Source: an uncultured Dorea sp.
GTDB taxonomy: Bacteria > Bacillota > Clostridia > Lachnospirales > Lachnospiraceae
Length of the DNA stretch: 64,000 nucleotides
NCBI GenBank assembly: GCA_948602995.1
Contig: CAPEBR010000004.1
Span: 62,001 to 126,000 of the forward strand
Reading direction: 5' to 3'
The number at the start of each line of letters is the position of its first letter. Positions within the stretch are counted from its first letter, which is position 1. Shown here in pieces: positions 33,369-40,979 of this stretch. The notes beneath the pieces are model-generated. The model saw only the letters and a program-made list of their open reading frames with translations, was not told the DNA's origin and did no database searches. The translations under genes and the position numbers were made by a program.

Positions 33369-35064
33369 CCGCCTCTCCTCCTCTTTGATTTAAAAAATGC
33401 ATTCCAACGCAGGTTCCCTGCAGAGAGCTCTTGATGTGGAGCCCGTTTTCTTCCCCATACAGGCTCTTCATCCTTTTGTGTACATTACTGAGGCCTATAC
33501 TTGTTCCAATTGGCTCGTCATTAGCAAGCTTTTGTAAGATTTCTTCCGGGATCCCTTTTCCCTCGTCACAGATGCGCACCAGAAAACCATCCGTCTCTTC
33601 CTGCACACAGATCTCTACAATCCGCTTTCCGGCATGGTTTATGCCATAACGGACTGCATTTTCCACAATAGGCTGCAGGATTAATGTTGGAATCTCTATA
33701 TCCATGCAGTCCGGCACGTCAAATGTAACAGCCAGGTTCTCCTCAAATCTTGCCTTTTCGATTTCCAGATAATCCTGCACATGTTCAAGCTCCTCCTCAA
33801 GGGGTACCATATATGCATCATAGTTCAGGTTATACCGGAAATAACTGGCAAGCGTCACTAAAAGCTCCCGGGCGCGCTCCGGCTCTTCTCTGCAGACACA
33901 GGATATGGTGTTTAGTGCATTAAAAAGAAAATGAGGATTCACCTGGAACTGCAGCGCCTTGAATTCTGCCTTCTGGCGCATGGCGCTCTGCTGCTCCAGC
34001 TCCGCCAGGGCAATCTGATAAGAGCTTAAGGTGGTCAGATGCTGTAGAATCTTAAGCTCGCTCTGCTGAAGGACCCATTTTTTCTTCACCCACACAATAA
34101 GACAGCCAATGGCACGGTTCCGTATGACAAATGGGGCTGCCACGAGGGAGTAATCCTTCATCACTTCATACCAGGGGCTGGCAACCGGAACCTTGTACAT
34201 AACCTCCACTTCGCCTGACTGCATTGCCTTCTTTCCAACATCCGGTATCCCTGTACCAAATCTGGCGCTCTCAGCTGCTTCTTTCTGGCTGTCTGCAATG
34301 ATCTCCTGCCTGTCTGTAATCATAACGCCTGCCCAGTCTGTCTCTGAAAGCATTGTTTCTGAAAGCCTCTGCATGTTTTCCCGGTTGCCGATTCCCTCAT
34401 GAAAGAGAGGCAGGCATCTTCCTGCAAGCTCAGACGCCCTCTGAAGCTGGCGGCTGCTTTCGATATCCTGGAACATAAAGACCGTATCAAAGCTGGAGAT
34501 AAAAATTAAAATCCCCACAGAATTAATCAGTATCATGGGCACGGATATCTCGAAAACGGAATTAAGAGCCATCTGTACCGGCGCGGCAAACCGGAGCAGG
34601 CACACCATGTCGCACACCTCTGCAAAACAGGTCAGGAGAAATAAATCCATGTATTTCCATTTTCCCCGCTGAAAATAAGGATAAAAGCCGCCCCCTAACA
34701 GTCCGAACATCATCGTGGAAAAAGCCGCCGCCATGGCAAATACCTGGGGCGAGGAAAAGACATATGCATAGACCGCCCCGATCAGAGATGCATAGAGACC
34801 CACAACAGGCCCCCCTAAAAGCCCTGCTGCCATTGCCCCGATGACACGGGTATTAATGTTATAGTATCCCGTATCCATCGCCGTGCAGGTTGACAAAATG
34901 ACCAGTCCTCCGAAGACTGCTGACAGCAGCACCTGGCTCTTAAGGCTGCGCTTCTCCTGCAGCAGGCTGTCTCTGACAATTCTTGACTTTAACATCAGAT
35001 TCGCCATAAGAACCAGAAGAGCAATATTAAGGACTGATTTGTATAAGATCTCACTTGTGTCCAT
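33349..35064 (-). CDS. LytS-family sensor histidine kinase
   Basis: About 571 residues. The N-terminus has the 5TM receptor (5TM-5TMR_LYT, about 1-190: NIALLVLMANLMLKSRIVRD, GYYNINTRVIGAMAAGLLGGP), then a GAF-like domain (about 210-340), the His_kinase box QVNPHFLFNALNTIS with the acceptor His, and HATPase_c (VENAVRYGINH, CDEGKGIPE). It pairs with the LytTR regulator. The ATG at 35064 starts right at the membrane domain; its GGGG is only 2 bases away, so an ATG 45 bases upstream with AAAGG is an alternative. Relatives such as LytS and YpdA sense pyruvate, membrane state or related signals. Confidence 0.9.
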   Translation of the reverse strand: MDTSEILYKSVLNIALLVLMANLMLKSRIVRDSLLQEKRSLKSQVLLSAVFGGLVILSTCTAMDTGYYNINTRVIGAMAAGLLGGPVVGLYASLIGAVYAYVFSSPQVFAMAAAFSTMMFGLLGGGFYPYFQRGKWKYMDLFLLTCFAEVCDMVCLLRFAAPVQMALNSVFEISVPMILINSVGILIFISSFDTVFMFQDIESSRQLQRASELAGRCLPLFHEGIGNRENMQRLSETMLSETDWAGVMITDRQEIIADSQKEAAESARFGTGIPDVGKKAMQSGEVEVMYKVPVASPWYEVMKDYSLVAAPFVIRNRAIGCLIVWVKKKWVLQQSELKILQHLTTLSSYQIALAELEQQSAMRQKAEFKALQFQVNPHFLFNALNTISCVCREEPERARELLVTLASYFRYNLNYDAYMVPLEEELEHVQDYLEIEKARFEENLAVTFDVPDCMDIEIPTLILQPIVENAVRYGINHAGKRIVEICVQEETDGFLVRICDEGKGIPEEILQKLANDEPIGTSIGLSNVHKRMKSLYGEENGLHIKSSLQGTCVGMHFLNQRGGEADENRGH

Positions 35065-35151
35065 ATCCCCTGTCCATACTTTCTTAATTAATATTTCTAA
35101 TTTTACCATAGATTGCCTTTGCCCACAATCATAAACAAAAATTCCTATATC

Positions 35152-35192
35152 AAAAAAAGAATGCCGGAAAGAATGATTTCCCGGCATTCCTT
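35152..35192 (-). terminator. terminator of the symporter gene
   Basis: A 9-bp stem GAATGCCGG/CCGGCATTC with a 13-base loop, followed on the minus strand by seven T. It lies between the symporter gene and the LytS kinase gene, so these are separate units. Confidence 0.85.
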
Positions 35193-35255
35193 TTGAGTGT
35201 TTTTACACACTCTAGAGAGAGTTATATATTTATAGTGATTCGAAATTGGCTGATT

Positions 35256-36515
35256 TTAATATGTAACTGTCTTTACTTCATTATAGACATCTCTGTCCAG
35301 CTCACCGAGCTTACTTGCAACAAGCATACCTACCATGACATCCACATCTACGTTCATCAGTGTACGGAACATTCCGGCAAACCAGTCAATACCGATCAGC
35401 ACTGCAATACTGTCGAGTGACAGGCCGAGTGAGGATGCGAGGAATGTATATACAATTACCGAGCCTCCCGGCACAGAGATGGTACCCATACACATCAGGC
35501 AGGATAACAGAATTGCCATACCCATCTGATATACAGACATCTGAATGCCTGTTGCCTGCGCCATGAAGAAAATTGCTGCCACATAGCACTGTGCGGCTCC
35601 GCAGCTATTCATGGACATGGTAATCGGTCCTGTAAAATCTGCGACCTTACGGCTTACGCCAAACTTTGTAACCGCATCCTCCATCTTTGTCGGAAGGCAG
35701 ATCGCGCCTGAGGTTGTCGTAACTGCCATAATGGACATCTTGGCAAATTTCTTTGGCATCTTTGTAACATTTATCTTACACAGCGCTGCCGTAAAAGGTC
35801 CGAATAACAGGAACTGGATCACATCACCAATCAGAAGCACGCCAAGGAACTTCAGCATTGGAATAATGACCTTCAGGCCAGTAGAACCAGCCACATTTGC
35901 CAGCAGGCAGAAAATACCGATCGGCGCAATGTGCATAACAGTCTTAATAATATTTGTAATAACTGCGTTCAGGCTCTTCACCCATTCAACCATAACACGG
36001 TTGCCGCTCTGCTTCGTATAAGCGCCCATTGCAATACCGAAGAACAACGCAAACACGATACATGGAACCATAGCGCCTTCTGCCATGGAGCTGATTACAT
36101 TCGTCGGCACGAATCCCAGAATCGTTTCCTGCAGAGACGAAGATTCGACAGCCGTATTTGCAAGCTCCTCAGCATCTCCCAGCGAAATACCCACGCCTGG
36201 TTTAAAGAGCATGGAAAGCACAACGCCAAAGCCTGCGGAAATAACTGTAAATAAGATAATCCATTTGAAAGTATGGAAGCCCATCTTTCCAACATCCTGT
36301 CCGTCGCCGCTGCCAACTGCCGCCGCTACTGCGGACATAACAAGGAGCACGACTGACATCTGAATCAGGCGAAGGAAAATGTCACCGATAAACTTCAGAT
36401 TCGCTGCCCATTCTCCAATAACTGCACCAAACACAATACCACCGACCGTTGCGATCAGAATCTGTGTCGTAAGAGATATCGAAAACCCTTTTTTCTTCTC
36501 CATCTTTTCATCCAT
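35256..36515 (-). CDS. dicarboxylate/amino acid:cation symporter (DAACS family), divergent
   Basis: 419 residues with eight predicted membrane segments and two re-entrant hairpins, as in GltPh. It would import an acidic amino acid or dicarboxylate with sodium or protons. The serine-rich HP1 loop is TTTSGAICLPTKMED. The TM7 substrate/sodium motif, usually NMDGT, is NSCGA here, and the HP2 tip is MGTISVPGGSVIV. The missing Met-Asp-Gly-Thr makes a standard glutamate or C4-dicarboxylate substrate doubtful. The start at 36515 lies directly after AAAGG, and an ATG 12 bases later is an alternative. The LytS/LytTR pair is next on the same strand behind a terminator. Confidence 0.9.
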   Translation of the reverse strand: MDEKMEKKKGFSISLTTQILIATVGGIVFGAVIGEWAANLKFIGDIFLRLIQMSVVLLVMSAVAAAVGSGDGQDVGKMGFHTFKWIILFTVISAGFGVVLSMLFKPGVGISLGDAEELANTAVESSSLQETILGFVPTNVISSMAEGAMVPCIVFALFFGIAMGAYTKQSGNRVMVEWVKSLNAVITNIIKTVMHIAPIGIFCLLANVAGSTGLKVIIPMLKFLGVLLIGDVIQFLLFGPFTAALCKINVTKMPKKFAKMSIMAVTTTSGAICLPTKMEDAVTKFGVSRKVADFTGPITMSMNSCGAAQCYVAAIFFMAQATGIQMSVYQMGMAILLSCLMCMGTISVPGGSVIVYTFLASSLGLSLDSIAVLIGIDWFAGMFRTLMNVDVDVMVGMLVASKLGELDRDVYNEVKTVTY

Positions 36516-36677
36516 CCTTTACTTTTCGTTCTCACAATCATTCATATAGTGTTTTCATTTTCGAGTGGCCACCTCTAATTACTGACTATATTTTAACGCA
36601 TAAATAAATTACATCAATAGCTTTTGTATGAAATGTAAAGAATTCTGTCTTAAATGTTGGAATTACTGTACGAAGGT

Positions 36678-36729
36678 GCGTGTTGGGGACGGGGCATTTT
36701 TTACCTGGGAAGCTCCGTCCCCAACACGC
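36678..36729. repeat. family A palindrome, degenerate copy (A3)
   Basis: Arms GCGTGTTGGGGACGG and its complement (15 bp each) enclose an altered 22-base centre (GGCATTTTTTACCTGGGAAGCT). It covers the last nagA codons and the stop (LGTELPR). The core has lost symmetry in the middle but kept the ends. Confidence 0.85.
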
Positions 36730-37876
36730 GCTTTACCTCCAGGCTCTCGTCAAGTAATACGATAAAGCCTTTTTTCCCTGGTGTGATGGAGCCGTATGTG
36801 TCATAGATTCCGAGTGCCCTGGCGGGGTTCATACTTGCACACGCTACTGCTGTCTCAAATGGGATTCCCATTTCTTTTACTGCTGTTTTCATACAATCCA
36901 TAAGGTTTGTTACAGAACCTGCCAGTGCGCCGTCTGACACAAGAGAGGCACGTTTTCCCCTGACATCCACCTCCAGGCCCCCCAGGGTGTATTTTCCGTC
37001 TGGCATTCCGGCGGCACGCATGCTGTCGCTTATGAAAATCATCCGGCCCGGGCCAAGCATCCTGAATGCGGCACGTACTGCGGATGGATGGACGTGGATG
37101 CCGTCACAGATGATCTCTGCATTTACATGGGGGCTGTCAGATACGGCCCCAATGACGCCTGGAGCCCGGTGTGTAAAGGCAGGCATGGCATTATACAGGT
37201 GCACCGCATGGCATGCGCCAGCATCAAATGCTGCTTTTGCTGTATCGTAATCTGCATTCGTGTGAGCCAGGGAGATCTTTACCTCTTCTTTCATCTCACG
37301 GATAAATTCCAGTGCGTCACTGCTGCTTTCCGGTGCAGCGCCAACGAACTTTACTAATCCTCCGGATGCGTGCAGGAAACGGCGGCAGATGTCTTTCCTG
37401 CAGGAAATAATATGTCTCTCGTCCTGTGCTCCCTTTTTTTCTTTGCTGATAAATGGCCCTTCCATGTTAATACCTGCAAGCTCTGCGCCTGGATGGGTCT
37501 CTTTTTTGTATTCTGCAGCAGTTGACAGAATCGCTTCCAGCTCCTTTACAGGAAGCGTCATTGTAGCCGGGGCAATTGCCGCTACCCCGATTGACGCCTG
37601 GTATTTCGCGATTGCCTCAATTGCCTCTTTTGTTCCATCGCAGAAGTCATAGCCCATACATCCATGAAAATGCATGTCAATCAGCCCCGGTATCGCATAG
37701 CAGTCTTCACCGTCAATGATTTTCTCCGTGTCATTCACAGAAAAAGCATGCCCTTGCAGAGCATCTTCTAAAGAGTCCTTTCGATATACTTCTGTAAAAA
37801 TCCCTTTCTGAATCCTGACCCATCCCTCTCGAAACGTCTGGTCTTCACCATACACTTTTATATTTTTGATTATCAT
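36701..37876 (-). CDS. nagA: N-acetylglucosamine-6-phosphate deacetylase
   Basis: 391 residues, amidohydrolase superfamily. It removes acetate from GlcNAc-6-phosphate to give glucosamine 6-phosphate, feeding NagB. Metal and catalytic motifs: AIPGLIDMHFHGCMGYDF, NMEGPFIS, SLAHTNADYDTAKAAFDAG, AVHLYNAM, IICDGIHVHP and FISDSMRAAGMPDG (catalytic Asp). The end VKRVLGTELPR is encoded by a degenerate family A palindrome. It is transcribed divergently from nagB. The 229-base gap holds a direct repeat and the nagB promoter, suggesting joint control by an amino-sugar regulator that is not encoded here. Confidence 0.95.
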   Translation of the reverse strand: MIIKNIKVYGEDQTFREGWVRIQKGIFTEVYRKDSLEDALQGHAFSVNDTEKIIDGEDCYAIPGLIDMHFHGCMGYDFCDGTKEAIEAIAKYQASIGVAAIAPATMTLPVKELEAILSTAAEYKKETHPGAELAGINMEGPFISKEKKGAQDERHIISCRKDICRRFLHASGGLVKFVGAAPESSSDALEFIREMKEEVKISLAHTNADYDTAKAAFDAGACHAVHLYNAMPAFTHRAPGVIGAVSDSPHVNAEIICDGIHVHPSAVRAAFRMLGPGRMIFISDSMRAAGMPDGKYTLGGLEVDVRGKRASLVSDGALAGSVTNLMDCMKTAVKEMGIPFETAVACASMNPARALGIYDTYGSITPGKKGFIVLLDESLEVKRVLGTELPR

Positions 37877-37934
37877 AGCTCTTCTCCCTTCTTTACTTTT
37901 TACTTTTCTCTTGATTGTATATTACCATACAGGA

Positions 37935-37960
37935 AAGCTTGATAAAAGCTTGATAAAAGA
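37935..37960. promoter_or_regulatory. direct repeat in the nagA-nagB intergenic region
   Basis: AGCTTGATAAA occurs twice in tandem (11-bp unit), overlapping the probable -35 region of nagA on the minus strand. Possible regulator site; no known NagR/DasR palindrome was seen. Confidence 0.4.
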
Positions 37961-37981
37961 AAACACTAAAACATTTTTATA

Positions 37982-38009
37982 TTGAAATTCTGTTATTTGC
38001 TGATATACT
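37982..38009 (+). promoter_or_regulatory. promoter of nagB
   Basis: TTGAAA, 16 bases, TATACT. Transcription should begin near 38016, leaving a leader of about 95 bases. Confidence 0.7.
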
Positions 38010-38015
38010 AATGAA

Positions 38016-38105
38016 TAGGGGTGTAATGTTATTACTCACAGCCCGGAAACGCACACTTGCTTAGGCGTTACACCTGGACAGCTATTTAAAAAAAGAAAAG
38101 AGGAA
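38016..38105 (+). promoter_or_regulatory. structured leader of nagB
   Basis: GGTGTAA (about 38020) pairs with TTACACC (about 38067), closing a GC-rich domain containing GCCCGGAAACGC and TTGCTTAGGCG. No T-run terminator follows. It does not match a riboswitch that I recognise; glmS, TPP and SAM classes do not fit. Confidence 0.4.
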
Positions 38106-38111
38106 ATGAAT

Positions 38112-38837
38112 ATGGTTATTTGCAAAGCAAGCGATTATAAGGATCTGAGCCGTAGAGCGGCAAATATAATTGCAGCACAGATGATTTTAAAACCTGACTG
38201 TACGCTTGGTCTGGCTACTGGCTCTTCTCCAGTCGGAACGTATGAGCAGCTGATTGAACGGTTCAAAGACGGGGATCTGGATTTTTCCAGAATAACGAGT
38301 GTAAATCTTGACGAGTACAAGGGACTCGCCCCTGATAATGACCAGAGTTACCGTTATTTCATGAATACGAATTTATTCAACCATGTAAATATTGACAAGG
38401 CGCATACCTTTGTTCCAGATGGACTTGAGCCGGATGCTGAAAAGGCGTGCAGAGAATATGATGAGATTATTGAAAATGTGGGCGGGATTGATCTGCAGCT
38501 TCTGGGGCTCGGACATAATGGACATATCGGGTTTAATGAACCTGCGGATTCTTTCTCTAAGGGAACCAACTGTGTAGACCTGACAGAAAGCACCATTGAA
38601 GCAAACAAGCGTTTCTTTGAATCCGAGGCGGATGTTCCCCGCCAGGCATATACAATGGGAATCCGAACGATTATGCTGGCGAAGAAGATTCTTGTTGTCG
38701 TAAGCGGCAAAGATAAGGCTGAGATTCTTAAGAAGGTTGTGTGCGGGCCTGTTACGCCAGAGGTTCCGGCATCTGTACTGCAGCTTCATCCAAATGTTAC
38801 AATTGTGGCAGATAGTGAGGCATGCTCACTTTTGTAA
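38112..38837 (+). CDS. nagB: glucosamine-6-phosphate deaminase
   Basis: 241 residues. It converts glucosamine 6-phosphate to fructose 6-phosphate and ammonia, linking amino sugars to glycolysis and so to the two PFKs. Motifs: LGLATGSSPVGTYEQL (phosphate loop), SVNLDEYKGL with the catalytic Asp, LLGLGHNGHIGFNEP with the catalytic His and its relay. Length is that of the short Firmicute form without the allosteric tail of E. coli NagB. The ATG at 38112 has GAGG 8 bases upstream; the ATG at 38106 is too close. A bidirectional terminator follows. Confidence 0.96.
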   Translation: MVICKASDYKDLSRRAANIIAAQMILKPDCTLGLATGSSPVGTYEQLIERFKDGDLDFSRITSVNLDEYKGLAPDNDQSYRYFMNTNLFNHVNIDKAHTFVPDGLEPDAEKACREYDEIIENVGGIDLQLLGLGHNGHIGFNEPADSFSKGTNCVDLTESTIEANKRFFESEADVPRQAYTMGIRTIMLAKKILVVVSGKDKAEILKKVVCGPVTPEVPASVLQLHPNVTIVADSEACSLL

Positions 38838-38876
38838 GAAAAGGGTTTTGATTAGGGAATGGGGTTATTCTGTATC

Positions 38877-38922
38877 AAAAAAATAGCGTCCATCTACTAT
38901 TTTGCAGATGGACACTATTTTT
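38877..38922. terminator. bidirectional terminator between nagB and the CobW-DUF1980 gene
   Basis: A 15-bp stem with one mismatch (AAATAGCGTCCATCT with AGATGGACACTATTT), T-rich on both sides. It serves the convergent genes at 38837 and 38921. Confidence 0.85.
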
Positions 38923-39877
38923 ATACTAATGCAACCACATCCACTTTTGGTTTTTCCGTCAGACCGATCTGTATCAGATACAATACCGGCTGCTCATTTC
39001 CTGATGCTGATGTATATTCGAATTCAAAACGCGCACGTATGCGAACCCATTTTTTTAATGGAATGTCCGTCTTTTCCATAATCTTGCAAGGGTAGCCGTA
39101 ATAACGGATATCATCCGCACAGCAGGTCATAATCTTCCTTACTGGCACAAACATATCCCCGCCCATTCCCTTCGGGTGAAATGCCTGCGCAGTAAATTCA
39201 ATCTCCTTGTGCATATATAACTCCGGATGGTCATAGGCATCTACATACCAGATGCCGTAATCTTCATCGGACACCACAATCCTGTCTCCCGTGACATCAT
39301 AGGGAAGATCTTCTGCAGCAGGCTGTATAATCCTTCCATCCATTCCCTCAAAGATCAGCTGTGCCATAGGATTCTGTACCTTCAGGGCACGGCGGAAATT
39401 GGAACGGTTGAGCTCCTGCGGGCATCTGTTTATCACAATAAGTCCGGATTCCGTAAGCTGTTCCATCAGCACATTACGCATATTCTTCAGATACATATCC
39501 AGCGTTGATCCATTTACCGTAGAATACACTCCCTGAAGCTGCCAGTTCCGCGGATACTTGATTGTCAGAAGGTCACTAAGTTTCCACATACCGTTGTACT
39601 CAATTACAATCTGCGCTGGATGATAATTCTTCTCGCAGTTTTTGAAAAAAACACTGTTTAACTGGTCAGGCTCTTCTATATTTAAAAGAACCATTTCATT
39701 ATCTTCAAGATATTCCCCGGAGTATTCCTCCTCGCCCTCTTCGCAGCGAATTAACAGCGTCAGCCCAGGCTCTATCCAGTCCTGCTCCATGAGTGTATCC
39801 TTTACAAGCGTTGTCTTACCGCTGTCTAGAAAACCGGTTACAACAAATACCGGTATCGGCGTCTGTCCAAACATCAT
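38921..39877 (-). CDS. CobW-type GTPase fused to a YcgQ-like (DUF1980/TIGR03943) domain
   Basis: 318 residues. The N-terminal G3E/CobW GTPase domain (1-180) has the P-loop VVTGFLDSGKTT and a VINRCP segment in the NKxD position, but lacks the CxCC metal motif of COG0523 proteins. The C-terminal part (about 205-318) matches the end of YcgQ/DUF1980: YDHPELYMHKEIEFTA, VRKIMTCCADD and VRIRARFEFEY. YcgQ relatives are usually separate membrane-linked proteins near zinc genes. A role in metal trafficking is likely but inferred. AGGAGG lies 4 and 7 bases before two adjacent ATG codons. It is the last gene of a probable operon with the aldo/keto reductase and the His-rich CobW gene. Confidence 0.8.
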   Translation of the reverse strand: MMFGQTPIPVFVVTGFLDSGKTTLVKDTLMEQDWIEPGLTLLIRCEEGEEEYSGEYLEDNEMVLLNIEEPDQLNSVFFKNCEKNYHPAQIVIEYNGMWKLSDLLTIKYPRNWQLQGVYSTVNGSTLDMYLKNMRNVLMEQLTESGLIVINRCPQELNRSNFRRALKVQNPMAQLIFEGMDGRIIQPAAEDLPYDVTGDRIVVSDEDYGIWYVDAYDHPELYMHKEIEFTAQAFHPKGMGGDMFVPVRKIMTCCADDIRYYGYPCKIMEKTDIPLKKWVRIRARFEFEYTSASGNEQPVLYLIQIGLTEKPKVDVVALV

Positions 39878-39892
39878 ATCTCCTCCTGGATT

Positions 39893-40903
39893 TTATCTTC
39901 CACAGATTTTCTCAATAGCCTGCAGCTCTTCCCGGGTAAAGTCCGTGTGGTCTGCTGCCGATATATTCTCTGTAATCTGCCGGGGTCTGGAGGCGCCAAT
40001 CAGCACAGAGCATACCTCGTCGTCTTTTAAAATCCATGAAAGCGCCATCTGAGCCAGTGTCTGTCCCCGTTCTGCGGCCATCTCGTTAAGGCAGCGGATC
40101 TGTGTCAGGCGTTCCTTTGTCAAATCGCTGGCATGAAGGAAACGGCTGTCTCTTGCAATACGGCTGTCTGCCGGAATGCCATGAAGATATTTGTCTGTCA
40201 GCATTCCCTGCGCTAATGGGCTGAATGCTATGATTCCCACACCTGCCTCTTTACAATACGCCTTCACGCCGTCCTCCTCAATCGTTCTGTCAAAAATCGA
40301 GTAGCATCGCTGGTTGACAATAAATGGACAGTGAAGCTCTCTTAGGAGGCTTGCTGCTTTTTCAGTATATTCCTTATCATAATTGGACACTCCTGCATAG
40401 AGCGCCTTTCCGCTCCTTACAATATCAGCAAGGGCCGTCATGGTCTCCTCAAGGGGCGTCTCCTTATCCATACGGTGATGATAAAAAATGTCCACGTAAT
40501 CCAGTTTCATACGCCTGAGGCTCTGATCAATGCTTGCCATCAGATATTTTCTGCTGCCGTGGTCGCCATAAGGACCGTCCCACATATCGTATCCGGCTTT
40601 CGTTGTGATGACCAGTTCATCACGATAAGGAAGGAAATCCTCCTGCATAATCCTTCCAAGACTGATCTCAGCGCTTCCGTATACCGGGCCGTAATTGTTC
40701 GCAAGATCAAACTGCGTGATTCCATGGTCAAATGCTGTCCTGCACATCTCCTTCATATTGTCATAGCTGTCTTTTGAGCCAAAATTGTGCCAGAATCCCA
40801 GGGAAACCGCCGGGAACTTCAAGCCGCTCCTGCCCACTCTGTTGTAAGGCATCCTCTCATACCTTGTCTTATCTGCCGTGTATATATTTGCAATGTCTGC
40901 CAT
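39893..40903 (-). CDS. aldo/keto reductase, YghZ-like
   Basis: 336 residues, TIM-barrel NADPH-dependent oxidoreductase. The catalytic tetrad is visible: Asp and Tyr in FDLANNYGPVYGSAE, Lys in VITTKAGYDMW and His in IFYHHRMD. The GDHGSRKYLMASIDQSL segment and the NADP-binding end (VLIGASRPRQITENI) match the YghZ/KCNAB-like group, which reduces glyceraldehyde 3-phosphate, methylglyoxal and similar aldehydes. It lies between two CobW-type genes (15 bases to the next start; 76 bases after the previous stop), so it is probably co-transcribed with them. The reason for that grouping is unknown. Confidence 0.9.
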   Translation of the reverse strand: MADIANIYTADKTRYERMPYNRVGRSGLKFPAVSLGFWHNFGSKDSYDNMKEMCRTAFDHGITQFDLANNYGPVYGSAEISLGRIMQEDFLPYRDELVITTKAGYDMWDGPYGDHGSRKYLMASIDQSLRRMKLDYVDIFYHHRMDKETPLEETMTALADIVRSGKALYAGVSNYDKEYTEKAASLLRELHCPFIVNQRCYSIFDRTIEEDGVKAYCKEAGVGIIAFSPLAQGMLTDKYLHGIPADSRIARDSRFLHASDLTKERLTQIRCLNEMAAERGQTLAQMALSWILKDDEVCSVLIGASRPRQITENISAADHTDFTREELQAIEKICGR

Positions 40904-40979
40904 TTCTCGCTCCTCCTGTTTTCTCCTGGCCGTCTCCAGGCAATATTCATAATTCGCAGTGCGACGGTTCCGTTATATC

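Noticed and set aside
36562..36575. GAGTGGCCACCTC palindrome upstream of the symporter as a LytTR operator
   Set aside because: LytTR sites are usually paired direct repeats and a single short palindrome with no clear promoter spacing is not enough.
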